A stretch of DNA of 64,000 nt from Symbiodinium natans (Eukaryota > Sar > Dinophyceae > Suessiales > Symbiodiniaceae). The notes beneath the pieces were generated by a model that was not told the DNA's origin, did not search any database, and saw only the letters and a list, made by a program, of their open reading frames with translations. A program made the position numbers and the translations under genes. Where the stretch lies: the NCBI GenBank assembly GCA_905221605.1, contig CAJNDS010000556.1, positions 45,001 to 109,000 on the forward strand, written 5' to 3'. Positions 51,612 through 62,540 of the stretch are shown piece by piece (positions within the stretch are counted from its first letter, which is position 1; every line of letters starts with the position of its first letter).

Positions 51612-52061
51612 CCGGGCATATAATAAATAATGTTGACTTCGCATTAATAAACCCCCCCCCTTAATTGATCAATCGTTTCGGCCAGGGCCTCCTCAATAAT
51701 GTTCGCCTAAATCCTGGTAGGACGTAGTACTAGTTTTAGTATTAGGTAGTAGTACCACTAGTAGTACTAGTAGTACTAGTAGTAATAGTAGTAGTAGTAG
51801 TAGTAGTAGTAGCCTCTACTGCGAGCCTCTGCCACTGCAAAAGAGAGTGTCTGCAGCCACCAAGCTCTAAACTCATTCTCTTCAAACACCCTGAAACTTA
51901 TAAGTTTTAGCTAATAACATAACATCACCCGTAAAACCCGGATTTACCGGGTCGGATTTTACAATTGTGGCGGGCTACACTATTGTGTTCTGGCAGCTGG
52001 GATTTTACAATTGCGGGTGGATCCACTAATGTGAAGTCAACATTAAAATAGAAGCCCGGGG
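51612..52061. mobile_element. MITE-like inverted-repeat insertion in D
   Basis: Arms 51612-51653 and 52015-52061 are inverted copies (AATGTTGACTTCGCATTA versus TAATGTGAAGTCAACATT). Between them lie a C tract, a (TAG)n microsatellite (51738-51812) and an ACCCGG...CCGGGT palindrome (51936-51952). The sequence is more AT-rich than D, and similar GGGC/GCCC-bounded AT-rich DNA continues to about 52370. Confidence 0.5.
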
Positions 52062-52712
52062 CATAATGAATAGAGTGAATACCGCGGGCATAATATAATC
52101 CTTGTAAAGCCCGCATGAATAGTACTACGGGCCTAATAATAATATCTTTACTGGCCCGTGTTTCGTTCGTACATTTCGTTCGTTTCATGCGCTTATTTCA
52201 TTCACTTATAAACGCACGAACTGTACTCTCTTCACCTTTATAAAGAGAACGTAGTGAAGACTTCTTTACTGCGCTCATTATATTCATTCGCTTGTCTTTA
52301 CTTCGTTCATATAATTAATACGGGCTTCATGCTTCACTACGTTCATTATAAGCCCTATTAATTATGTTCTCTTCGCAGGGAAACTTGGAGCTGCAGGAGG
52401 TGTGGTCCCGGCGTGCCATTCCAAAGGAATTCCGAGAGGATCCATCTTTCCGAAAGTGGATGGGAGGAGGGATAAGAGCGGAAGAGGCACAGAGAGCAAG
52501 GCAGCCAAGAAGGGAGGCAAAGGGGCTGCGACGGGATATGAAGCAGGGTTTATATTTCTGTTTTTGGTGAGTGTATATAAGGTTCCTTTTTCATATTGGT
52601 GAGTGTATATACCTGGTGGCCTTTTGGGGATGCTGTCTCACCTTGATATGATTCACGACCTCCGGTCCGCAGTACAAGAAATTTAAACCCTACTTCATAT
52701 GACGTTGAGAGA
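52062..52712. other. AT-rich spacer and short fragment in D
   Basis: To 52370 there are repeated CGTTCATTATA/TTCGTTC motifs and no coding. From 52364 a 68-codon plus frame (LQEVWSRRAIPKEFRED) is unrecognised. GTGAGTGTATATA occurs twice (52567 and 52600), a short direct duplication. Confidence 0.4.
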
Positions 52713-53632
52713 ATGAGGGTGCACAGAATCATGTATCTGTGGGAAGTGTTGCGATGTACCAGGCGAAATCCGGAAGCATGGGTGAGGGAGAAGATTCCAC
52801 TGATAGCTGCGACGGTAACGGACGCTACTGACTTCCTGGAGAGGGTGATCTCGAACTCGGATAGGCCGAGATCGCACGGCGGAACTACGAAACCGGCTCC
52901 GCAGGCGGGTACTGAGGCTGGGAATATGTCGGCAGAGAAGTTGGGCGATCTGATAGGAATGCGGTTGGCCAGAGGGATAGACGCTGACGGCTGCGCTACG
53001 ACAGTCGGCGCCAAAAAATGTGGACACGCCGCGGGCGCCCAAGTTCGTCGGCGCGACGGCGGAGACCGAGACCACGTTCCAGAAAGGAAGGCCCTTCGAG
53101 CGGATGATCGCAGGGGTAACCCCTATATCCATCTCGGTGGGCGGGGTGTACGACGTGACGAGTGGTGCGAAAGACCACTATAGGGCAAATTGGGCAGGGA
53201 TGGGCGGAGATCCCTTTCGACGACGCTCTACAGGGGATGATGACTTGGCTGGCAGTCAGACCTTTGAAGTACGCCATTCCACCGTCACAGGTGGCTGAGC
53301 GGTTGGCGCGCCATCGGACGAGCGCCGAGAAACTGGCCATAGGTATGGCCGAGGAGATCATGGGCGCATATGAAGCGAAGTATATGACGCGAGGGCGGAC
53401 CGCGACGCAGGAAATTGACAGGTTCAAGGGAGGTGATAAGGGATATCGTGTGTTAGCAAACGTGGCGAATGGTCAGTTGAAGGAATACTTGGACACGCTG
53501 TCGTGGCAGATAGGCGGGCCTACATCGGTTCTGCACCTTCTGCACTGGTCCCTGGCTGAGGAGGTTACCGAATTCCCCGAGATCCAGGCGGACGGGATGG
53601 TTAAGGATGTGAAGGACCACTTCAAGGGATAG
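52713..53632 (+). pseudogene. Decayed cargo ORF of D, segment 1
   Basis: Three overlapping plus frames (52713-53183, 53020-53298, 53162-53632) with coherent, helical-looking protein (PLIAATVTDATDFLERVISNS; KLAIGMAEEIMGAYEAKYM; NVANGQLKEYLDTLSWQIGG). Each frame continues the previous one through a shift, so this was probably one gene. The segment VISNSDRP resembles VFANSDKY at 51480, hinting at internal duplication. No domain recognised. Reading continues weakly to about 53760. Confidence 0.4.
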
Positions 53633-53760
53633 CGATGTATGTGGGTTCCTACCAAGACCGAATATGTGGGAGCGGAGAGGTTGAACGAAGAGATGAAGAT
53701 TGGTAATGAAGGGCATAGTGTCCCGGGATGGATCTTCCACGGGACGTCGATGGAGATGAT

Positions 53761-55594
53761 GTGGTGATGTGGTCTGTGGCGGCAGCTGGTGGGATAGATC
53801 GGAGTCATCCTATGGTGGGTCGGCAAATCAATGATTGGCCGAGAATCATCTTCGTCCTCATGAAACAGAACAAGACACCATCCGCCTCCACCCTATCCAC
53901 GTCCATACGAATCTGCCCCTCAGGGATCGCCGCCTTCTTCGTGCCAACCTCCATCTTGGCGCTCTTTCCTATCCTTCTGTATCCCACTAAAACCCTGACG
54001 ACCCACCCATTCCCCAATGAATGCCACGATGAGTAAGACGCCGTGCCGCAAATGCTGCGACCAAACCAACATCCTCCTGAATCCTCAATGCTCGGAGTGC
54101 CCTTCGTAATCATTTCCCCGAAGGAAACACTTTCATGAGCGAGATGTCTGCACTGATGGAGAAGCACCCCAAAGGCTGTTCTGGAGGTACAACCTTGAGG
54201 GCCACCCCATCGTTGGCCCGGCCCGAGGCCCAATTCCTGAGAGACCGGTTGATTGGAAGGCAGAGTACGAATTCCTGCGTCGAGAGGGACATGTGGAGAA
54301 GCGGGATAGCGGATTAGTGGAATTCATGAGGGGATGGGTATCGGCGTTGCCCAGCAGCGGAGGTGTCCTGATCGTAACAAAGACTACTATGAAATGGATG
54401 GCAGATGGGCGAACATGATGAGATAGCTGTATCCAAAGCAGTGGAAAAGCCTTGTTGGGCCGGCCATCTATCACCAATGCTTGGAGGCTGAAGGGACGGA
54501 AGAGAGAATCATGAAGGAAGCCGGGCAGTCTGGAAAAGTTTTGGAGATTGCAGATGTGGGGAGCATGGTCATGGGACTCGAAAAGGCACCAAGGGCAAAT
54601 GGATGGGATATTGGTATTGGTATTGCTTCGACGTCAACCTGCTCCGCAAAGGGTAGTTAAGACGCCTCACGGGCGGCCAGCAAAATGCCGGCACTTCAAC
54701 ATGATGGCCTGAGAAGGCCTCATCCAAGCATAGAAGATGCTGCGGCCCGCAGTGTGTCGAACAGATTAGACTTCGCAGCCATCAGCCAGTGCGCAGTCCT
54801 GCGCCCGAGCACGATTCGTGCCCCATCCGCCGCCGCAGACGGGCAAGGGAGCCAAACCAAACCCAGTGAATACGGGGCGAAGTCCAGCATAGTAAGCATG
54901 CAACCTGTACAAGGTGGTCAGCAACCTGGGCCCCTCGGTATTGAAGCCAGCCACCACGAAAACCAAGCCAAATTCTGAGAAGCAGCAGCAAGCTGCCGAA
55001 AAACCGGGCTCCACCAGAAGGTACCTGGCCATCCAGCGTAGACAAACACAAGCACAAAGAAGAAGCGCGAGCCATGTGATGTGAGAAACCTGGCAGAACC
55101 GCGAAAGCGTCCATCCCCATTGCGGAATGCACCGAGCAAAAATAGCCAGCCCGTCAAGTAGCACGACCCGTGGACGAGATCAAACCAAGCCATGCCGAGT
55201 CCAGCGCCACGCACACTGTGGGCCCCCAAACCAAAGTTGTCCCCGAAGGGCAGCATGTGCCGTGTCCAGCGCTGGCAAAGTCATCCATCATCCCATAGAG
55301 TCGCGCCGACCAAGAAAGGTGGCTTCCAAGCCACGGACCGAAGGTCCCGCGTGAAATGCGTCCGGCGCCCAAGTTTAACGCCCCGGGTAGGGCGAGCCGG
55401 GGGGGGCCCAGTGGGGAACAGCCACCGGACCCTCCCGGGGGGAGGTATTTATATCAGGTCAATTCCCGCGCCGCCGCACCAGGCTGCAGCAGCGCCCCCC
55501 TCCCCGAGGGTGGATGGGATAGTCCCATGGAAGTGGATGAGAACTGGGCTCGCGAGGCGCGGTAGGTGTGGGCGGTTTTGGTAGGCGTTGATGG
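53761..55594. other. No confident gene; interior of D
   Basis: Frames on both strands are short or overlapping without motifs. The minus frame 54233-53805 includes KKAAIPEGQIRMDVDRVEADG but nothing identifiable. 54660-55560 is GC-richer and differs in style from the surrounding D sequence, so it may be a further insertion. Confidence 0.35.
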
Positions 55595-56860
55595 ATGCAA
55601 CCCTCTCGCATGATGATCGAGATGGAATCCGCGACGGAGACATATGAGTGGATCTTCGACGTCGCCTGTGCATTCCACGAGCACAAGGCGGCGGAGTTAG
55701 TGACTTGGTGGGCGGAAGGGATGAAGTCGCCATTCCGACTTCGCCAGATAGCAGGATCGGAGCGCATTATGTCGTGCCCGAGGGAATAGAGGGTGTGTCC
55801 AAGAACAAGAACCTGGCGACGATCTACGAGGCTCGGGGGTGGATCGGGGCATTGATAAAGGCGCATGGAGGAAGCGAGAAGACCGCGGACAACGTGTCGT
55901 TTGCCACTCATAAATTGACCGGCGCACAGGAGATGACATACCAGGGAGCTTGTAGGTAGGTACGGAGCATTTGTGAGGAGAATCAGAAAAAGGGAATAGA
56001 TGGGAAAATAGTTACGAACATCATCATCGTCTGGCAGCAGGCAGCAGGAAATGCAAGAAAGGCAGTGGACGAGGGTTCGGACGATGGAGGAAATGGGCGA
56101 TGAAGCCAAGAACAAGCTAGCTAGAAGTGTCCGAGAACAGATCAGCAAGGCCAATGCGAACGTGATCTGGGTAGGGCCAGGGAATAGCGAAGAGAATGCT
56201 GATAAGGGCCGGCGAGGCAATGGACAAGTTGCTGAAGAAATCGGGCATTGTCGGTCTACCGTGGGACGTCATGCATACGGCCTTCCCTCGGCTGGGATAG
56301 ACAAAGGATATTTGTATATCAGTTCGGGGAGAACATTCGGATTCTGGGCTCAGATGCTGTTTCTGACGGCCTTCGGGATGCTGTGGCCGACTCCGAGTGA
56401 CATGATGACCCGTGGGAAGGAGGCGTCCGAGCATGCGGCTGGGATAGGAGACAGTGATAGGGATGGCATCCGTGCGATCGGAGTATGGGTTAGAAGATGG
56501 ATACAAGTAGCGAAAGAGGACCCATCCCTGAGGACGAGAGTAGTGATCCCTGAATCAAGGGTCACGGGAGCATTGGAGAGTCTTAGAGCATCTGATAGAC
56601 CAGGAGTGGCGTCGAATGAAGGTGCTCATCTACGCGGCGGCTGGACTACAAATGCGAGACGACGAGTATCATGCTCTGGTAGCGAGGGCTGCTAGTGGGG
56701 ATCCGGATGCAATGGTGGAGGATCCTCCAAAACCGGCAATAACGCCGGAATCAGTTGGGGTTGAAGAAGTTGACATGCAGGAGGAGAAGTCGGAAGTCCA
56801 GCCCGAACAGAATGCCGATGATACGATGGGCAAAGAGTCCTTGGATAGCAGCCCGTGACG
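55595..56860 (+). pseudogene. Decayed cargo ORF of D, segment 2
   Basis: Plus-strand pieces 55595-55959, 56051-56695 and 56616-56858. The middle piece (214 residues) contains KLARSVREQISKANANVIWVGPG and a hydrophobic segment (WAQMLFLTAFGMLWPTPSDMM). The last has an acidic tail (EEVDMQEEKSEVQPEQN). Composition resembles segment 1 (Glu/Ala/Met/Arg-rich), so all may derive from one long gene. No known family. Confidence 0.4.
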
Positions 56861-57223
56861 AGTCGAAGCGAGCAAAGGAAGAGAAGAAGAGCTGAGCAGA
56901 GCGAGGGAACTGGCGAAGACCATCGCCGCGAGGTGGCCGGAAGGAGGGACGACCGACAACGTCAGCGCGGGAGGACCAGGAAATAGACCGCCAACGCCCC
57001 GGTACCGCCAAAAGGCAGCGCCAAAGCTCCACCGGCCATAGTACAGGACGCGATCGCGAAGGCCGCGAGGTGGAAAGGGAGCGGAAGTAACGTCCGGACG
57101 CTGAGTGACCAGAGATGAAGAGCCTGAAAGGAAAGGGAATACACCAGGAGGCAGGATAGAGCTACATGATACTGGGAGTACAGTGGGAATGGTGATAGAT
57201 GGGTCGGAGCTGGAGAAGGTGTA

Positions 57224-58649
57224 GTGCTCGTCGACAGGGAGGAACGGGGGGCTGCTGAGAATGACAAGGTCAGACGCGGAAGAGGCACGATTGAAGCACC
57301 GTGGTCGAGTCAAGCGACTGCGGGGCAAGCATTTGGCGAAGGATTTGTGCTGGGCACTGAACACTGGATTAGACGCTATGCCGGGCCGCCTGTGGCTTGG
57401 ACTGTCGTGATAGCACAGGCCATCCGGGGCTGATCAGGGCGGTATGGTTCAGGGAGGTGACCAATGAGATTACGCCGAGGAGGTATACGACATCGTGGAG
57501 GCGGGCATATATGACTCACAGGTGCTATCGGGGATAAGGAATGCCGTCGATCCATCATACACTGGGATAGCATTGTCGACGCTTCTGAGGAGCAGAGTGT
57601 TGGCCGTCGAAGGCACTACGGGTGGCATGAGAAGATGGGTTGAACATTTCTATCAGATTTGGATGGGTTTGAACGTCATGCGAGGATTGGCACCCGAACT
57701 GCGAGAAGACGGAGGCAAAGTCGTGAGCCGGTACGGTCAATGAGAGCGCTGGGATCGGGAGGCACTGCGGGCGATGCTGATGAGGTAGAGTTGCAAACGC
57801 GGTGGGAATTGTACAATGTTACCATTGAGCCTGAGAGGCTAGGTGTGGGATATGAGGCTATCGAGATGCTGTGGGAGACGAAGATCTTTGCGGCAGCGCA
57901 AGCAGCGGGAGACAATCTGATCGATCGTGTGATGGCACGTATGGATAGTGGATCGGGGGATTACCCGAGCATGATGGACATAGCCGAAATGGTGGAGGAA
58001 GTGTCGAACAAGGGATACGGAACGGAGGATAGGTGCCCGTTCCAGCTGGGGAAGATAGAGTTTTCGAATTACGTCGTGAGAATATGGCTAGCGAGGTTCA
58101 TCAAGGATCTGCTCAAGGAGGATTGAAGTTCCCAGAGGAGTGGCAGAATACGATGGCTTGGTGACCTTGGTGGACAGCGCAGAATGTGATGCTAGTTAGG
58201 CCGGAGATGGAGATATTGCAGATTATCCGGTCCGACTCTGAATTGTTCGAAGAGATCGTCAACTCCATGAGGCGAATTGAGAGCATGGGAAAAGGGTACC
58301 CGGAGGAATACCATCGTTGGGTAGCAAGCATTCCAGAGACTGCGGCGAGGGAGGCGCTACAGGGAAAAAGAGGGGTGAAAGGAATTACGCCCGGACCGTT
58401 GGACACTGTAGCCGAATCGGACGAGGTGATGACGGGGGATAGAGCCGGAAAGGAGCCGGTGATACCGCTCAACCAGGGTGACGCGAGGAAGACGTCTGGT
58501 GAGGCGAGCATGGAAGTGGATGTGGAGGTTGCCACGGCAGAGGCGAATGTGGGGGCGGATAGCGAGAACGAGCGTGGCCAGGGATATTCGGAGCTGTTCG
58601 GACACGTCGCCACCAGTAAGGCCTTGCGGCGGAGGTCACTAGGAAGGCA
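57224..58649 (+). pseudogene. Decayed cargo ORF of D, segment 3
   Basis: Plus-strand pieces at 57224-57433, 57495-57743, 57659-58126 and 58186 up to the 3' LTR. They include ETKIFAAAQAAGDNLIDRVMARM, RPEMEILQIIRSDSELFEEIV and an acidic tail. These are the same type of helical protein as segments 1 and 2, in shifting frames. The frame formally runs into the LTR, as is common for 3' genes of LTR elements. Confidence 0.4.
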
Positions 58650-59328
58650 TGGCGAGCCAGCACAAAGAGGTCAGTTAGATTTGCCGGGGTGCATGTTTGA
58701 AAGATGTTGTAATTTTGGGTTGGGCCTGGGATAGATGACGACTTCTTCGTGGACGAGCCTGGATAGCATATGAACGACATGCTCGTTCGCAGCCGTGAGC
58801 TGCTCAAGAAGGGCCCTTCTTAAGTAGTTGTGTACAGATTCCTTTTGCGCCCCTGGGATATTTTGCAGATAGACTGGTTCTTGACCGTCAACTCGGAGTC
58901 GGACGGCTAGAGGAAAAGGACCGGGCTCTGTGGAATAGTTCCTTTACCCTAACCCTTGGGATACTTTCCTGGACCCTTTGCAACTCGCAGTCGGACGGCT
59001 AGAGGACACTGGGTGTAGGAGAGTGTTCAGGTGGATATCTTGTCAGGTGTACAACGTGTGGTCGGACGGCTAGCGGATACATCTGGTGGATAGGCCATCA
59101 ACCCCCTGGAGATAGCAACTCTAGGGATCCTTCCGATAGTCGACATCGGGAGTGGCATAGGAGTACCTGGCTAGCTACCTCGTGTTCCCCGTTGGCAGGG
59201 ATACTGCTACTTCAGGAGTAACTTAACAACTTACAACTGTATATAACCAACTTCTTTTTCCTCGTGTGGCCTGAGCTAGTTACTGGAGCGGGTTGCGCAA
59301 GTTTTCCTTGATTTGGACACTTCGCACA
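58650..59328 (+). repeat. 3' LTR of element D
   Basis: Second copy of 38581-39220, starting TGGCGAGCC and ending TTCGCACA. It carries an extra 45-base segment near 58692-58737 and lacks a few bases near 58915. The extra segment must have been lost from the 5' copy or gained here after insertion. Confidence 0.8.
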
Positions 59329-59509
59329 AGAGACAACGAGAGAGCGGGAGGGAAGGAGGGAGGGAGGGAAATACAACCAGAAACCGCGAAAAGATTACGA
59401 AGAAAAAGCAACGAAGACGACACAGAACATGCAAGAGACACGGGGAGATGAAGGCGTGCACGCCCACACGCACAGGCTGACACATGGATCACTTCTCCAT
59501 TGGCTCCCT

Positions 59510-59513
<4 letters not shown>

Positions 59514-59605
<92 letters not shown>
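59514..59605. repeat. (CT)n microsatellite
   Basis: About 45 uninterrupted CT units. Open frames of alternating Ser-Leu or Arg-Glu across it are artefacts. Confidence 0.95.
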
Positions 59606-59608
<3 letters not shown>

Positions 59609-62364
59609 CTCTCTCTTGCACACACACGATGTTGAGTTCCACCAGCGAAGCCTAAACGAGTTGAGAGTGGAACTGTTCGTTTACAGACTGCAGCGCCAAC
59701 TGGCTTTTTAAAGAGTCAAGCCACCTTCTTCTCGATCCGAACCTGCAAAACGAGGAGAAGGAGACATGAAGGGAGACAATGGCAGAGAGCGGGACAACAG
59801 GGGCACACGGATACAAGGAATTCAGGGACTCGGGAAACAAGCGGAGGCAAGGGGTCCAAATGGGGATAAAGGGACAGGCGCCGAGGCCAAATGGGCAAAG
59901 GAGCGGCTTAAGGAGTCCAGGGAACCGGGGCCACCCTCGCCACCCTTATGAAGGGGGACAAGCGGAGACAAGGAGTCGAGGGACCCCAGCGTATCCGTCT
60001 AGGTCGGAATTCATTCTAGGATCTCAGGGCCGATAAAAAGGATAGCGGGAAGTGCACATGCACCTTGTAGATGTCTCCTCAGGGAGCTCGTCGAGTGTGT
60101 ATACTACTGTCAACAGTTTGAGATGTCTCCTCAGAAAGCTCGACTTCCCATAGCAGCTCGTCGGCTAACAGCGGTGTCATGGATGGCTCCTCAAGTATCT
60201 CAATATCTCACATGTCGCGTGTGTGTTCGTGCCTTCGTGTGTTCGTGTGTTGCAGTGTGGGCCGAGAAAAAAGCTCGTGAGCCAAACAACAAGTCGAGCT
60301 TCACGTCATCACGGCACACAGCACACGAGCACACTCCGATGTTTTTTCGGTATTTTGGCAGGGACTGCAAACATCGCCACGCAGACATACGCCCCGAAAG
60401 AGGTCGCAGCGAATCGTAACACACGAAGTTTTCATCAAGAAGAAGCACTTAGACAATCATCGGAAGAATCCATGTGCACAACATCTATGGTTTTTTACAG
60501 CTGGCGCCCTCAGGCGTTTTGTTTTTTTAGGCCTCCCTCAGAAGTAGGAGCAGGCGTTTCATTTGTCAGTTACATCCGATGCACTGCCAAGAGAACTGAC
60601 CTCCAATCTTGAATGTTTCACACGACGTCCTTGCACAAGTGTCCCTGCAGCGTCTATGCCCTGACACAAAAACGTAGGGAAAGGAGTATCGGAAGGAAGC
60701 GGAGCTGATTTGTCGTCTTCAACGCCAGGATAGCTCGAAACATCGACTCCATGCACTTCAGACTCCTCATCAGGAAAACATGAGAGAAGCCGAGAAGCTT
60801 CCGAATCAGTGAGCTGTTTCTCGCTCAAATTCAACTTCCGCCATTAGGCAACTCAGGCGGCAATAGCAGCCAAGGCTCATGCCCGTAGGGCCGTAGGGCC
60901 CATGGTTCTGGGGACACGCCGGTCATGCCCATCGCCTTATGACACCATCGCGGTTCCATGAGTCTGTCCCGAGTCCCGAAGTTTCGAAGGAGTCCGGCTG
61001 GATTTAATTCTTGGGATGCACGATGATCCGGGCAGTTCGCAGGCGCGCGATGGCGCGCTCGTTGCCGTTGGTGACAAGGCCACACACGGAAATCTGGGCT
61101 GACCCTTGGTTAACCACATTGACTCTGCGGCGAAGATCTTATTGAAGGAGAAGATCTGGTCACCTGTGCCTAAAGCACCATTGTATCAGAAGCTGAAGTC
61201 ACGACGGCTGTGTTCTAATTGTACACGCTTGGGCAAGGGGACCGGGTCCAGGGAAGGGTCCCTCCCAGGGATCCTAGGCTGGTCCCAGGGGAGGTCCCAA
61301 ATACGTGCATTTTGGAGTACCCCCGCCAGGCGGGCATCGGTTGCTCCTCGTCCGTGTCTGCTTGTTCCAAACGCTTCTCGGGACGAGGGCACACGCAAGT
61401 CCTGAAATCTTCCTCGGAAGAGGCCATGAAGGGAGCCAAGTCGGTTTCCTTAAGCCCCACGTAGATGCGAGGATACCCCCCGAAACTCCACATACCCTTT
61501 GCTTTCAAAAAGTCACAGCCTCATCTTGCATCCAAGATCTTCTACCGTTTTGTCTGGCTCCAGCTCGCCCAGGGTAATCTCGGGCACCGGGCCCCATCTT
61601 TGGTGAACTTCTTCACAACGCAGCGGGTGCATAGCGGTGCCCTGCCCTGTGATATCTGGAGTCGAGGCCCTGCTGAACACGGACAGGCAAACCTTTCCAG
61701 CACGTTGCCCTTTTTTTTTGCTCGTTGAGTCTCACCAGTCTCACGGCAAAAGAAGAAAACGGCACAACGATCAAAGAGTGCCACGGGCGGCTTCGCGGGG
61801 CTTCGGAGTCGGCGCCCTGGGTTCAGCCCCACGTGGCTCGTGTCGTGGCTCGTGTTGTGTTCGGTTCGGTATTCCACGAGTCTGAGATTCTCGTTTTTTC
61901 TCCCTGGAACCTGGGACCTGCGACGGGCCTCCTCCTTTGATGGTAGCTTGAGCCTCGAAACAAAGCCACACATGTGTCATTTCTTCCAGTTTGGCCTCGC
62001 ACCGGGCACGGAAAGCCCCCTCTTTTCGAAGAAAACACCCTTCTCCCATTCTGAGTGGCAACATTGCATCTAAAGATCTGCCAACGTACCAAATGGATTG
62101 TGAAGATCTGGTTGCACCAGTCCGCCAGGCCTTAGAAGAGTCAAATATTCTGCTTCTGCAAGATGCCACAAAACCGAAACTCAGGTTTGAAATCAAACAA
62201 AAAGTTGAGCAACAGGTGGGCCTGGGGGGCGGAGCAAAAGAAGAACAAGGAGAGAGTGAGAGAGCACTGTTCGCTCTCTCCGTTTTGGTTCTTCATTGAG
62301 GCCTTCTTCACCCTCTGCTTCTATTGTCTCCTTTGGCTTCAGCCTAAGAAATCAGCTTTCCGAA
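59606..62364. other. No confident gene
   Basis: Short frames only. A minus frame at 60834-60559 (SEKQLTDSEASRLLSCFPDEESEVHG) and one at 61508-61215 (FGGYPRIYVGLKETDLAPFM) look protein-like and might be exons, but there are no recognisable domains or clear splice boundaries. GATGTCTCCTCAG followed by AGCTCG occurs twice (60069 and 60123). GTGGCTCGTGTC/GTGGCTCGTGTTG is tandem at about 61832. Confidence 0.35.
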
Positions 62365-62366
62365 CG

Positions 62367-62407
<41 letters not shown>

Positions 62408-62451
62408 GAGAGAGAGGGAGAGAGCGAAATGAGTTCGCTCTCTCTCTCTCC

Positions 62452-62520
<69 letters not shown>

Positions 62521-62540
62521 CCTGTCTCTCTTGTTTTCTC
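62365..62540. repeat. (GA)n-(TC)n palindrome
   Basis: A GA-rich run of about 65 bases turns into a longer CT-rich run around the centre GAGCGAAATGAGTTCGCTC (about 62423-62441), so the two halves pair as a long hairpin. Confidence 0.85.

Larger units (their letters stand above)
38581..59328 (+). mobile_element. Copia LTR element D, hosting element C
   Basis: LTRs at 38581-39220 and 58650-59328 are nearly identical apart from a 45-base segment present only in the 3' copy (about 58692-58737). Both start TGG and end CGCACA. AGAGA flanks both sides but lies in GA-rich DNA, so it is only weak evidence of a target duplication. The interior has a gag-like start, the nested element C, a copia integrase-tail/RNase H frame with most of pol deleted, then more than 7 kb of decayed coding DNA. 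LTR plus RNase H identify a copia-type element. Confidence 0.75.

Noticed and set aside
54766-55164. Hydrophobic minus-strand frame as a membrane protein
   Set aside because: Several overlapping frames of similar quality; hydrophobicity follows from base composition.
59280-59711. Arg-Glu and Ser-Leu proteins
   Set aside because: Microsatellite translation.
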